A stretch of DNA of 29,870 nt, taken from DASXZH01 sp036502005. GTDB lineage: Bacteria; Armatimonadota; Fimbriimonadia; Fimbriimonadales; Fimbriimonadaceae. The position numbers and the translations under genes were made by a program. Location: contig DASXZH010000033.1 in NCBI GenBank assembly GCA_036502005.1, positions 1-29,870 on the forward strand. Direction: 5' to 3'. The stretch's first letter is position 1, and each line of letters begins with the position of its first letter. Under the pieces are notes generated by a model. That model saw nothing but the letters and a program-made list of their open reading frames with translations, had not been told where the DNA came from and did not search any database. Below, piece by piece: positions 5,580 through 14,081 of this stretch.

Positions 5580-8500
5580 TGAATTCTCTTCCGACGGGTG
5601 GAGCGTCTATTCCGGTACGTTCATCGGACCCATCTTCCTTCCTTTCTCCCCCCGTGTGACCGGTCGCGCCAACCGAAGGGCCAATCATAACTGCTGGAGC
5701 TAAGTCACGATCATCCTTTCGGAACCTGCGAGCTAGGTCATCGAACAAAGTATAGACGACCGGCACCACAAATAGGGTTAAAGCCGTCGAGGTAAACAGT
5801 CCGCCAACAACGGCCGTAGCTAAAGGTGCTTCTGTTTCTGAACCTTTTCCGAGTTGAAGCGCCAACGGCAGCATTCCCAAAATAGCCGCGCTTGAAGTCA
5901 TTAGAATCGGACGCAATCTGGTGGGACCGGCGGTCACAATGGCGTTATCTCGAGACATACCTTTGGCGCGCAGTTGGTTCGTGTAGTCCACCAACAGAAT
6001 TCCGTTCTTGACGGCGATACCTATCAGCATCAGCAACCCAATGAAGGCCGTAAGGCTAAAGTTCCTCCCCGTGATGAACAAGGCCAATACGACTCCGATG
6101 CCGCAGAGGGGCACCGAGCAGAGCACGATCAGCGGATACACATAAGATTCGAACTGCGAAGCCAACACGATATAGATGAGGGCAATAGCCATGAACACGG
6201 CCAGACCTAATCCAGCAAACTCTTGTCCCCTTCTCTTTTGGTTTGTGCCATAGTCCCAATAAATTCCATTGCCCAGATTTACGCCGTCCAAGGACTTGGT
6301 TATCTGTGATTGGATCTCGCTCTCGGACCTTCCTGGACTAACGCGGCCCGTAACTGCAATGTACCGTTGGCGATTGATACGGGTGATCTGGTTCGGAGTA
6401 TAAACGTAGGCGGGTTTCGCTATCTGCCCCAGCGTGATGGTTGTGGGGTTACTCACTGAGCCATTAACACTTGGGCTGGAATTTGCGTTGCTCGGGGTGA
6501 TCGGCATCGTCATGAGCTGGGGTCCCGTCTTCCTTTGAGCTTCTGGGACCTGCACATAGATGGGATACTGGAACCCCAACTCCTGATAATAGCTGGCCAA
6601 ATTGCCGTTTGTCGAGGTATCGATCGCTGTCGCGATGTCGTTATAGCTCACGCCCAGCGTTGCCGCTTTCGCGCGGTCGATGTTGAATTCCATCGTTGGC
6701 GTCGATTCCTGAACGCCAAGGTCAACGGCGTCTAGACCCGCGATGGACTGCATTTTAGACTGAACAACGTGGGCCGCTTTTGTAACCGCCGCATAATCTT
6801 GCCCGAACACGTCAACTTCCATGTTTGTGGCGCCGCCGGTAAGGATTTGGGTGACAATATCATAGGGGGTGACGATAGCGAGAATGCCAGGGATCTTGGC
6901 TAAGCCCTTCTGAATTTCGACAATGTTCTGTTGCGTGGAATGTTTACGGTCGTCCTTTAGGGTTACCGTCGCGCCTCCTTGATAGCCGATCTGCGCAGTA
7001 GTCGTTCCGCGAAGGCTTAAGGTCGTTCCCGCTGCGGAAAACTCAGTGGCCACGTCCGTGTCGGCAAGGATAATCTTTTCCACCTTTTTCATGTCTTCGT
7101 TGGTTACCGAGAGGGCCGTTCCCACCGGCAGTTTTATATTCACGGTGAAGTTGCCCGTATCTGTTTGAGGCAAGAGCTCCGAACCGATGAACGGAATAAG
7201 AGCAAAGGTTGCTAATAGCGCGCCGCCTGCCCCAAGAAGGACGAGGGCTCTATGCTTTAAAGCCCAATGCAAACCCCGATGATAAGAGGCGTCGAGGTTA
7301 TTGAATTTCACGCCGAACCAGTCAAAGATTTTGGTAACAATGGTTGGCTTCTTCGTTCGCAGTTCAGGATGAAACTCTTCAAGTACCTCATGCTCGCTGA
7401 TAAGCCTTGAGCAGAGCATGGGAACAACCGTCATGGCATCCAGCCAAGAAACAGCCATCGAGAAGATAACAACTAATGCGAATTGGGTGAACGTCTGCCC
7501 CGCTTGGCCTTGGATCATCATAAGCGGAAAGAACACAATCATAACCGTGAAGGTTGATGCCAATACAGCGGAAGAAATCTCGGCAGTTCCAACTATGGAA
7601 GCATCGCGACTTGTACGTTTATCGCGTTCAATATGCCTAAATATGTTTTCCAAAACGACAACTGCGTCATCGACAATAAGGCCTGTGGCCAGAGCTAAAC
7701 CGCTTAGAGATATCGTGTTTAACGAGAACCCAGCAAAATAGAACAAGGAAAACGTCGAGATGATTGAGATCGGAATCGAAAGGGCAACCACCAAGGTGCT
7801 GCGAATATTCCGAAGGAACATTAGCAGGATAATGATTGCGAGCCCACCACCAATGAAGGCAGTGTTCTTAAGGTCGTTGACGGAATCGGTGATGAAGTTT
7901 CCCTGCTCGTACGCGATCGTCCAATTGAGTTCTGGGTAAAGCTTTTCAACCTGCTTTAACTTCTCACGCACGGAAGCCGTCGTCGCCACCGTATTCGCAT
8001 TGCTTTGCTGCGTGATGATGACGCCCGCTGCAGGATTTCCATTAAGACGAGTGTAAATCCGTTGTTCCTGGTGAGAGTCGGTAACGGTTGCCACATCACC
8101 GAGCGTGACTAACTTAGGCGGCGTGCCAAACGAGCCAAGCGGGATCTGTTTGATTTGGTCTGGGTCGGTGAAAAATCCGTTCGCCTGAATCGTGTATTCG
8201 GTATTGCCTTGCTTACCGACGCCAGCCGGTAGGCTCACATTTTCAGCCGAAATTCTGGAGCTAATAAGAGCCAGGGGAATGTTATGCGCCTGAAGTCTCG
8301 TGGGATCAACGTTTACGATAATCGCGCGCGGAAGTCCACCGGTGGCAACTGCGGCTGCAACGCCGTCTGCCGATTCCAAAATGGGTGTAATCGTGTTGTC
8401 TAGAAGCATTCGCAGGCGAACCGGGTCATTGATTCCGGATACGCCCATGATGAGAATAGGCAGCGATGAAGGGTCGTACTTGTAAACGAGGGGGACCTGT

Positions 8501-8880
8501 AAAGTGTTGGTCGGGTCTTGAGGAAAGCTTTGCCTTGCTCGTTGTGCATATTGCAGCGTATCAACGGCAGCGATATCGACGTTCGTGCCCCAGTTGAACT
8601 GGCACCGAACTGAACTCTGCCCCAAAGTGCTTGAAGAGTCGATTTCGTAAAGGTTCGGCACCTGCGATACAGCCTCTTCAACAGGGCGGGTGATCTCTGT
8701 CTCCATTTGGCTCGGAGCCACACTTGCCCAACTAGTATTAACGGCTACCGTTGGAATGGAAACGTTTGGCAGCAACGCTACAGCAAGCTTTGTCAAGCAG
8801 ATAAAGCCTAGGATAACGAGCGCGAGAATGCGCATCATGACCGCTACCGGCCGAGTGACAGAAAACCTAGCAAAACCCAT
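5572..8880 (-). CDS. RND-family efflux pump, inner-membrane transporter (AcrB/HAE1 type)
   Basis: This proton-driven trimeric inner-membrane pump exports hydrophobic or amphiphilic compounds through the adaptor and the TolC-like channel. TM1 is near residues 10-33. Two large periplasmic porter/docking segments separate the helix groups. The TM4 proton-relay pair is D404 and D405 in ATGLIVDDAVVVLENI, and the partner lysine is K958 in IGIAVKNGILLVDY, equivalent to D407/D408 and K940 of E. coli AcrB. The motif RLRPILMTSSAAILGMLPLAL is also present. At 1102 aa it is slightly longer than AcrB (1049), partly from a charged ~50-residue cytoplasmic tail. Conservation of the relay argues for multidrug/HAE1 rather than metal (HME) transport. 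It starts 5 bases after the adaptor stop. Confidence 0.95.
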   Translation of the reverse strand: MGFARFSVTRPVAVMMRILALVILGFICLTKLAVALLPNVSIPTVAVNTSWASVAPSQMETEITRPVEEAVSQVPNLYEIDSSSTLGQSSVRCQFNWGTNVDIAAVDTLQYAQRARQSFPQDPTNTLQVPLVYKYDPSSLPILIMGVSGINDPVRLRMLLDNTITPILESADGVAAAVATGGLPRAIIVNVDPTRLQAHNIPLALISSRISAENVSLPAGVGKQGNTEYTIQANGFFTDPDQIKQIPLGSFGTPPKLVTLGDVATVTDSHQEQRIYTRLNGNPAAGVIITQQSNANTVATTASVREKLKQVEKLYPELNWTIAYEQGNFITDSVNDLKNTAFIGGGLAIIILLMFLRNIRSTLVVALSIPISIISTFSLFYFAGFSLNTISLSGLALATGLIVDDAVVVLENIFRHIERDKRTSRDASIVGTAEISSAVLASTFTVMIVFFPLMMIQGQAGQTFTQFALVVIFSMAVSWLDAMTVVPMLCSRLISEHEVLEEFHPELRTKKPTIVTKIFDWFGVKFNNLDASYHRGLHWALKHRALVLLGAGGALLATFALIPFIGSELLPQTDTGNFTVNIKLPVGTALSVTNEDMKKVEKIILADTDVATEFSAAGTTLSLRGTTTAQIGYQGGATVTLKDDRKHSTQQNIVEIQKGLAKIPGILAIVTPYDIVTQILTGGATNMEVDVFGQDYAAVTKAAHVVQSKMQSIAGLDAVDLGVQESTPTMEFNIDRAKAATLGVSYNDIATAIDTSTNGNLASYYQELGFQYPIYVQVPEAQRKTGPQLMTMPITPSNANSSPSVNGSVSNPTTITLGQIAKPAYVYTPNQITRINRQRYIAVTGRVSPGRSESEIQSQITKSLDGVNLGNGIYWDYGTNQKRRGQEFAGLGLAVFMAIALIYIVLASQFESYVYPLIVLCSVPLCGIGVVLALFITGRNFSLTAFIGLLMLIGIAVKNGILLVDYTNQLRAKGMSRDNAIVTAGPTRLRPILMTSSAAILGMLPLALQLGKGSETEAPLATAVVGGLFTSTALTLFVVPVVYTLFDDLARRFRKDDRDLAPAVMIGPSVGATGHTGGERKEDGSDERTGIDAPPVGREFNE

Positions 8881-8885
8881 TCTTT

Positions 8886-10541
8886 TTAATTTCCAGGTGC
8901 AGACGTGGTCGCGGGCGCTGCCGGCGCACCGGGAGTGGCTGTTTTCTTATCTCCTTTAGCGCCGGTAAACGAAGTAGTAATGGTCACCTTTGCCCCGTCC
9001 TTCAATGGCGCATAGGAAAGCCGTACGATCTTTTGTCCAGCGGTAAGCCCACTGGTTATTTCTATGTTTTTCGGATCCGAAGCTCCGACGGTCACAGGGG
9101 TCACGTGGACGACGTTTTTGTCGTCAACGACTTGAACAGACTGACCCGCATCTCCGTTGATCACGGCCTCGCGAGGTACAAGTATGCCAACTTTGGAGTG
9201 ACCCACAACTACATCGACGTGGCCAAACATTCCCGGCTTGAACAGACCCTTTGAGTTGTCAAGCTTAATCATAAAGTTGAACTGACGGCTGCTGGGATCT
9301 GCGGCGGGCGTCACCAGAACGATCGGAGCGGTGAAGGTTTGCCCAGGCAAAGCATCAAATGTAATCGTGGCCGGCTGCCCCACCTTGGTCTGGTCAACGT
9401 ATTCCACCGGTGCGGAGCAGGTCACATACAGCCAATCCAAAAACTGGACCTCAAGCAACTGTTGGCCGACGGAAGCCAAAGAACCGGGATCAATCAAGCG
9501 GCTGGTAACCGTTCCAGCATAAGGCGTCGTAAGAATCGTGTCCTGAACTTGCTGAACTGCGTTATCTAGAGTCGCCTTCGCAGCGTCTACCTCAGACTTC
9601 AAAGCCTTCAGGTTCTCAACGTAAGCCGGGATCTGGGCGATATTCGATCGCGAATACTTTAACGTTTCTTGCGCTGTTCTTGTGGCTGCTTTGGCGGCAA
9701 CGATATTTGCCGCCCCCTGCTTTTTTGTGATTGAAAGCTGCTGCTGCGCGCTGTTTAGCTCTGCCTTCGCCGAATTAACGGCTGATTGTGCAGCATTAAG
9801 GGTTTGCTTAGCGCTGCCAACAGCGGCCGCTTGAACCTGCTGAGCCGCGTAAGCGTCCTCGGCATCTTGGGCGGCAACATAGCCTTGCTTATAAAGGTTG
9901 TACTCACGGGCATATTTCGCTGAAGCATCGTTGGCGTTGGCCTGAGCGCTCAAAACTCCTTGCTGAGCCCCGCCCTGTTGAGCGACGGCCGAGGCGACCT
10001 TCGCGTCGGCATCGGTCACAGCCGCCTGGGCTGCCGTTACCTGCGCCTGATAGTTGACCGTAACCTGATTCTCGTTTGCCTCAGCCTGCGCAACCTGCGC
10101 GGTATTCGTGGAAATCTGAGTGTGAACCTGCGTGTTCGTGGGATTCTGGGTTATCAGCGCTTGCGTGTATCGCTGCTGCGCTTCCGCCAGCGCGCTGCGG
10201 TCTTGAGCAACAACCGCTTGCTGCTCCACCGGGTTGATCCGCACCAAAACCTCACCTGCGTTCACATGGTCACCTTGCCTTACTTGCAAGAAATCGACGT
10301 TGCCAGAAACCTTAGACGCCAGTTTTACATCATAAGGCGTGTTAACGCTGCCCACCACGTCCAAGTGATTGTAAATATCGCCCGGTTCAGCGGTTGTAAT
10401 CACAACATTATTGCCCGCGCTCTTTCGAAGGTTTGTTTGAGTCGCCAGCGCTTTTGAGGTCGCCGCCTTTTGTTCGATACGCCAGCCAATTGCAGCCGCC
10501 AATGCCAGGACGAGGATGATTATTGTTAGCCAGCGCTTCAT
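8886..10541 (-). CDS. Periplasmic adaptor (membrane fusion protein) of the RND pump
   Basis: The adaptor bridges the RND pump and the TolC-like channel in the periplasm. An N-terminal anchor or signal (LTIIILVLALAAAIGW, residues 5-20) precedes a split biotinyl-lipoyl domain (DVKLASKVSGNVDFLQVRQGDHVNAGEVLVRI at about 75-107, and its return near TTPYAGTVTSRLIDPG). Between these halves lies a very long Ala/Gln-rich helical hairpin, about residues 108-335. β-barrel and membrane-proximal domains follow, and the tail is Ala/Pro/Thr-rich. At 551 aa it is far longer than AcrA (397), mainly because of the hairpin, so the coiled coil should reach further across the periplasm. It is the first gene of the operon; no strong Shine-Dalgarno sequence is seen. 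Confidence 0.93.
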   Translation of the reverse strand: MKRWLTIIILVLALAAAIGWRIEQKAATSKALATQTNLRKSAGNNVVITTAEPGDIYNHLDVVGSVNTPYDVKLASKVSGNVDFLQVRQGDHVNAGEVLVRINPVEQQAVVAQDRSALAEAQQRYTQALITQNPTNTQVHTQISTNTAQVAQAEANENQVTVNYQAQVTAAQAAVTDADAKVASAVAQQGGAQQGVLSAQANANDASAKYAREYNLYKQGYVAAQDAEDAYAAQQVQAAAVGSAKQTLNAAQSAVNSAKAELNSAQQQLSITKKQGAANIVAAKAATRTAQETLKYSRSNIAQIPAYVENLKALKSEVDAAKATLDNAVQQVQDTILTTPYAGTVTSRLIDPGSLASVGQQLLEVQFLDWLYVTCSAPVEYVDQTKVGQPATITFDALPGQTFTAPIVLVTPAADPSSRQFNFMIKLDNSKGLFKPGMFGHVDVVVGHSKVGILVPREAVINGDAGQSVQVVDDKNVVHVTPVTVGASDPKNIEITSGLTAGQKIVRLSYAPLKDGAKVTITTSFTGAKGDKKTATPGAPAAPATTSAPGN

Positions 10542-10603
10542 AAAATTCTTTTAGATGTATTAATCATTTTACTGTCCAGGGATTAAGATCATCAGCCCGG
10601 AGA

Positions 10604-10619
10604 CTTAGATTTTTCTAAG
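10604..10619. promoter_or_regulatory. Candidate MarR operator (16-bp palindrome)
   Basis: CTTAGATTTTTCTAAG is a perfect inverted repeat with 6-base arms and a 4-base T centre. It lies between the predicted start site and the adaptor gene. Its A/T-rich dyad character and 16-base size suit MarR dimers, and the operon encodes a MarR protein. Assignment is inference. Confidence 0.45.
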
Positions 10620-10650
10620 GTTTGCTGATCTAGCGAGTCACCTTTTTATT

Positions 10651-10680
10651 AGAATAACATTCTTGCGCGACTGATCCCAA
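10651..10680 (-). promoter_or_regulatory. Predicted promoter of the efflux operon with overlapping dyad
   Basis: On the minus strand TTGGGA (10680-10675) and TATTCT (10656-10651) are spaced by 18 bases, a reasonable sigma-70-like pair for the adaptor gene 110 bases downstream. The -10 box is part of a dyad, AGAAT-AAC-ATTCT (10651-10663), so a repressor bound there would block polymerase directly. Confidence 0.4.
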
Positions 10681-10687
10681 AACCTTG

Positions 10688-10703
10688 TCGTTGATTTCAA
10701 CGA
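10688..10703. terminator. 16-bp palindrome after the VanW-like gene
   Basis: TCGTTGAAATCAACGA (minus strand) has perfect 7-base arms around a 2-base centre. It begins 8 bases past the VanW-family stop codon and is followed on that strand by CAAGGTTTT, so it may be a weak terminator. It also lies just upstream of the efflux -35 box and could be an operator. Confidence 0.4.
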
Positions 10704-10710
10704 GCAGACG

Positions 10711-12078
10711 CTAGTGTGCTGGAGAGGATTGAGATGGAGACTGGGTTGAAGTTGACGGCCCCGGTAACCCGCTAACAAAGGTAGGCAAGGTCCCAACCGC
10801 AACTACTCGCTCTCCACCCTTGTAAAGGCTTCTGCCAAGCGGTTCGCGCGCGACTTCTTTACCATCTCGGTACACAACGCGGAAGGTGCGAATACTGTGG
10901 CCGTTAGAGCCTTTCTCCAACACTTTCTTTTGCCCGACAGTAAGTTTGGCATCCATCACTGTCTTAATCGGTCCGCTCCAAGTTTGAGCATCCGAAGACT
11001 CGATTTTGATGTCCAAGCCCGGGTCTTTTTTGCCCAAGATTCTAAAGGTTAGTTTCCCGGCTTCATATTCCGAGGAAAGTGCGATGGGAGTCGTAAGGTT
11101 ATTCTTAAAAGCCAAATCTAGCGATCCGTAGTCAACGGTGGCGTCGCGGCCAACCGGCAAATAGGCAACCGGCATGGAGTGATTGTGCCTTTGCACTATT
11201 TGGAGGTCCGCAAATAGTGAGGCGTTGTAAAGTGTGCTGCTTACTTGGCAAATGCCGCCTCCCACGCCCATGTCGTGCTTGCCGTTCTTGAAAACAGGCG
11301 CCTCTTTGTAGCCGTCCTGAATCGTCCGGCGGCCAACAACCTGGTTGAAACTGAAAGTATCTCCCGGCATCAGTACCCAGCCGTTGATCTTGCCGGCCGC
11401 GATTCGTATGTTCACGTTTCGGTCCTTTTTACGCACGGGAAACTTGGTCGTAAAAGTGCTGACTACATCTGTGATTTTGTTGAGCTCACTGGCATTAACC
11501 CTTGCCTCAGCGATCTTTGTAGGGATCTCTACCTCTCTACTTGATTTTGCTAGCGCGTCCGACAAGGAAATCAGCAGGGCCGCTGAATCTGACGTGTAGT
11601 TGCTTTCCTCAGGAATCCGCTTGAAACTTCCGGCCTTGTAGTAAACGCGAGCGGGGCTGTTCCGACCAGATATGCTTGATATGTACTTTGAGAACTCGGG
11701 GCTGGGACCTGTCGTCCACTTCAGGGCCAACGGCAAATGAGTGGCGCTCTGGGGCGAGTTAAATGTGGAGCTAACGACCGTTGTCATCGGTGCATTTGTT
11801 AGGTCCTTTTCCGAATCCAATCCGAACCCCGCCTGATCAACAGAAAGTTCAAGATCCATAGCCTTGCTCTTCGTGTAAAAAGCAAACGATTTGCCGTGTT
11901 GATCAGCCCACCATTTGTTTAGCTTTTCCTGAGCTTCGGTCTTTGTGAGATTTCCAACATCGACCGGGCCGACGAACGTATTTGGAGCGATTTTCGACTC
12001 AAAACGCGCAGCCATGATGGCGCAGACGGCTGCCACCGCGCAGATCGGAATTGCTACAAATAACCAAGGTTTTTTCAT
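10711..12078 (-). CDS. Membrane-anchored VanW-family protein with C-terminal G5-like domain
   Basis: This 455-aa protein has an N-terminal anchor (WLFVAIPICAVAAVCAIMAA, residues 5-24). A YoaR-like region (FVGPVDVGNLTKTEAQEKLNKWW and onward) follows. The VanW core is clear: WVLMPGDTFSFNQVVGRRT, GVGGGICQVSSTLYNASLFA, and HSMPVAYLPVGRDATVDYG. A G5-like segment (IKTVMDAKLTVGQKKVLEKGSNG...RVVYRDGK) and a Ser/Pro-rich tail end it. VanW proteins are associated with the cell envelope and their biochemical role is unsettled; despite the name, resistance to vancomycin should not be assumed. I chose the ATG at 12078 because it begins directly with the hydrophobic anchor. The longer frame to 12243 runs through repeat DNA at 12130-12157. 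It converges on no neighbour and precedes the efflux operon. Confidence 0.88.
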   Translation of the reverse strand: MKKPWLFVAIPICAVAAVCAIMAARFESKIAPNTFVGPVDVGNLTKTEAQEKLNKWWADQHGKSFAFYTKSKAMDLELSVDQAGFGLDSEKDLTNAPMTTVVSSTFNSPQSATHLPLALKWTTGPSPEFSKYISSISGRNSPARVYYKAGSFKRIPEESNYTSDSAALLISLSDALAKSSREVEIPTKIAEARVNASELNKITDVVSTFTTKFPVRKKDRNVNIRIAAGKINGWVLMPGDTFSFNQVVGRRTIQDGYKEAPVFKNGKHDMGVGGGICQVSSTLYNASLFADLQIVQRHNHSMPVAYLPVGRDATVDYGSLDLAFKNNLTTPIALSSEYEAGKLTFRILGKKDPGLDIKIESSDAQTWSGPIKTVMDAKLTVGQKKVLEKGSNGHSIRTFRVVYRDGKEVAREPLGRSLYKGGERVVAVGTLPTFVSGLPGPSTSTQSPSQSSPAH

Positions 12079-12295
12079 ATTCAAATCTGTCTCATAGCCT
12101 GCTCGACAAGAGAGGCTGTCCCCTTCCCCAATCGAAAATCGACATTCAAAAATCGAAAATGCAGCCGGGGGTCGGGGGAGAGGTTCCCCGCACTGCATCC
12201 AATTTTTCGAACGGATGTTGACTAAATTTATGACGACTGACAACCTATTTTAGACCGCATCGTAAAAAGGGTATTTTGAATCGGCTTTTCACGCA
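12079..12295. promoter_or_regulatory. Divergent intergenic region, VanW-like / dihydroorotase
   Basis: This 217-base spacer separates two divergent genes. It contains the heptad repeat at 12130-12157, a G-rich segment (12164-12188) resembling one at 216-238, and likely promoter boxes around 12215-12251: TTGACT (12218-12223) on the plus strand and TTGTCA (12243-12238) on the minus strand. Matching -10 boxes are poor, so exact promoters are not assigned. No Shine-Dalgarno sequence was found for either gene. Confidence 0.35.
12130..12157 (+). repeat. Heptanucleotide tandem repeat (AATCGAA)
   Basis: Four in-phase 7-base units read AATCGAA, AATCGAC, ATTCAAA, AATCGAA. It resembles, in part, the CATTCGA units at 14182-14225. 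It lies in the upstream region of the VanW-like gene. Confidence 0.65.
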
Positions 12296-13633
12296 ATGCT
12301 TTACGATCTTCTTCTGGTTGACGGCACAGTCTACGATGGCTACACCCAGGAAATATGCGACATCGGGATAACTGACGGGAAGATCGCTGAAATCGGCACT
12401 CTTGATCGGGCTCGGGCGGCAGAAGTAGTCAGCCTTAAGAACCTCTCCGTGCTGCCCGGCGTAATCGATACCCAAGTCCATTTCAGGGAGCCGGGACTCG
12501 AACAAAAGGAAGACATTCAAACTGGAACCCAGTCCGCCGCCGCAGGAGGTGTAACCACCGTGTTCGAGATGCCGAACACGAATCCACCAACAATTAGCTT
12601 TGAGGCTCTACAAGATAAGCTGCGCCGCGCGAAGGACCGATCGTGGTGCAACATTGCCTTCTTTTGCGGCGCTTCTCCGGAAAACATCAGCCAACTGGGG
12701 GCGCTTGAAAATGCGCGCGGCGCGCCGGGGATCAAGATTTTCATGGGGAGCTCAACGGGCAGTCTTCTCGTTCCCGACGACGAGACCCTGCGAAAAGTGC
12801 TGCTTGCATGCCGTAATCGAAGCCCGGTCCATGCGGAAGACAATCGGCGTCTGGAGGAACGAAAGGCTCTCATTTCAGCCAATCCTTCGCCATTGGAGCA
12901 CCCTTTTCTGCGGGATGCCGAAACAGCTCGGCTAGCTACCGAAAGGCTCATTAGATTGGCGGAAGAATCCAACCATCCAGTTCATATTCTCCATGTTTCC
13001 ACTGCCGATGAACTGCCTCTCATCGCTGCCGCCAAGCAAAGAACAGGCCTGGTTACCGCAGAAGTCACGCCCCAACACCTCTATTTCCAAGCTCCGGATT
13101 GCTACGAAAAACTTGGCACACTGGCGCAGATGAATCCGCCCATTAGAGACGCCGGCCACCGAGCGGCGCTGAGACATGCCCTAAAGAATGGCCTGTTCGA
13201 TGTGATTGGTAGTGACCACGCGCCCCACACCTTAGAAGAAAAAAGCCGGCCCTATCCTCAAAGTCCCAGCGGAATGCCGGGGGTCCAAACGCTACTTCCG
13301 GTAATGCTAACGTTGAGCCTGCGCGAAGGTCTTCTCTCCATGAACGATCTCGTAAGAATGACTTCCGCACGCCCAGCCAGTCTCTATAACATCCGCGGAA
13401 AAGGCTTTATTAAGCCGGGCTATGATGCGGATCTTGCTATTGTCGATTTAGACAAAAACTGGGTGGTGGGACGGAACTGGATTAAGTCCAAGTGCGGATG
13501 GAGTCCCTATGAGGGCGAACAGTTGCAAGGCTTTCCCATCCACACGCTTGTTAACGGCCAGTTTTCATTGCGGGACGGGCTTCTGAGCGACAAAGCCTAT
13601 GGCAAGATTGTTCGGTTCGAAGGAGAACAATAA
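12296..13633 (+). CDS. pyrC: Dihydroorotase (class I, amidohydrolase superfamily)
   Basis: The enzyme cyclises carbamoyl-aspartate to dihydroorotate, the third step of de novo pyrimidine synthesis. The TIM-barrel amidohydrolase motifs are in order: DTQVHFREPG (58-67), GIKIFMGSSTG with the likely carbamylated K147, HAEDN from H179, HILHVST (230-236), VTPQHLYF, and SDHAPH with catalytic D307. The usual HxH metal pair of strand 1 reads Q60-V-H62 here. To my knowledge a Gln at this position also occurs in Bacteroidota-type dihydroorotases (QVHFREPG), so the enzyme is probably active. At 445 aa the length is normal. Allantoinase and dihydropyrimidinase are relatives, but the KIFMGSSTG segment favours dihydroorotase. 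It is followed in operon by the DinB-like gene. Confidence 0.88.
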   Translation: MLYDLLLVDGTVYDGYTQEICDIGITDGKIAEIGTLDRARAAEVVSLKNLSVLPGVIDTQVHFREPGLEQKEDIQTGTQSAAAGGVTTVFEMPNTNPPTISFEALQDKLRRAKDRSWCNIAFFCGASPENISQLGALENARGAPGIKIFMGSSTGSLLVPDDETLRKVLLACRNRSPVHAEDNRRLEERKALISANPSPLEHPFLRDAETARLATERLIRLAEESNHPVHILHVSTADELPLIAAAKQRTGLVTAEVTPQHLYFQAPDCYEKLGTLAQMNPPIRDAGHRAALRHALKNGLFDVIGSDHAPHTLEEKSRPYPQSPSGMPGVQTLLPVMLTLSLREGLLSMNDLVRMTSARPASLYNIRGKGFIKPGYDADLAIVDLDKNWVVGRNWIKSKCGWSPYEGEQLQGFPIHTLVNGQFSLRDGLLSDKAYGKIVRFEGEQ

Positions 13634-13634
13634 C

Positions 13635-14078
13635 ATGGATTGGCGCGCATTCTTGAAGGCGGGTTTCGAATACGACCGTTGGGCTAACCGCGCTTGGCTT
13701 TCCAGCCTAAACGGGTTTAAGAATCTGGACCGCCCCTTTCAGGTGCTAGATCACATTTTGAAGGCGCAAATGATTTGGCTTGAGCGGTGCGGTATGGATC
13801 ATCAGCAGATACGCGAAGACCAACCCCTTGAGAACCTCTTCGGTCAGTTGGCGGAAGCGTGGATCCAGCTTTTGGATGCAGCCGACCTCGATGAAGTGAT
13901 CGATTACACCAACTTGCGTGGTGAGCCCTACAGTGAGCCTCTTGCCCAGATCGCGATGCATGTGATTAACCACGGCACCTATCACCGAGGGCATTTACGC
14001 GGATTGGCGGAAGCGGATGGCTTTACAAACTTCCCCGAGACTGACCTGATCCTTTATCTGCGCCAGAATCCGTTGTAG
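13635..14078 (+). CDS. DinB-family (DinB/YfiT-like) putative metal-dependent protein
   Basis: This 147-aa four-helix-bundle protein has the DinB metal triad H40 (QVLDHILKAQ), H113 and H117 (HVINHGTYHRGHLRGL). The family includes thiol-dependent transferases and stress-induced proteins; the substrate here is unknown. A longer frame starts at 13599 within the dihydroorotase gene, but the ATG at 13635 has AAGGAGA 8 bases upstream and begins with the family's usual first helix (WRAFLKAGFEYDRWANRAW). It lies 1 base after the dihydroorotase stop, so the two share a transcript. The DNA-damage name does not imply a repair role. Confidence 0.88.
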   Translation: MDWRAFLKAGFEYDRWANRAWLSSLNGFKNLDRPFQVLDHILKAQMIWLERCGMDHQQIREDQPLENLFGQLAEAWIQLLDAADLDEVIDYTNLRGEPYSEPLAQIAMHVINHGTYHRGHLRGLAEADGFTNFPETDLILYLRQNPL

Positions 14079-14081
14079 GAG

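Noticed and set aside
10711..12078. Vancomycin resistance determinant
   Set aside because: VanW-domain proteins are widespread envelope proteins; no vanHAX or vanRS genes are present.
12078..12243. N-terminal extension of the VanW-like protein
   Set aside because: The extra 55 codons run through heptad and G-rich repeat DNA and would bury the membrane anchor inside the protein.
13635..14078. DNA-damage (SOS) repair gene because of the DinB name
   Set aside because: The protein is the DinB/YfiT metal-binding fold, not DNA polymerase IV, and no LexA-type box was seen.
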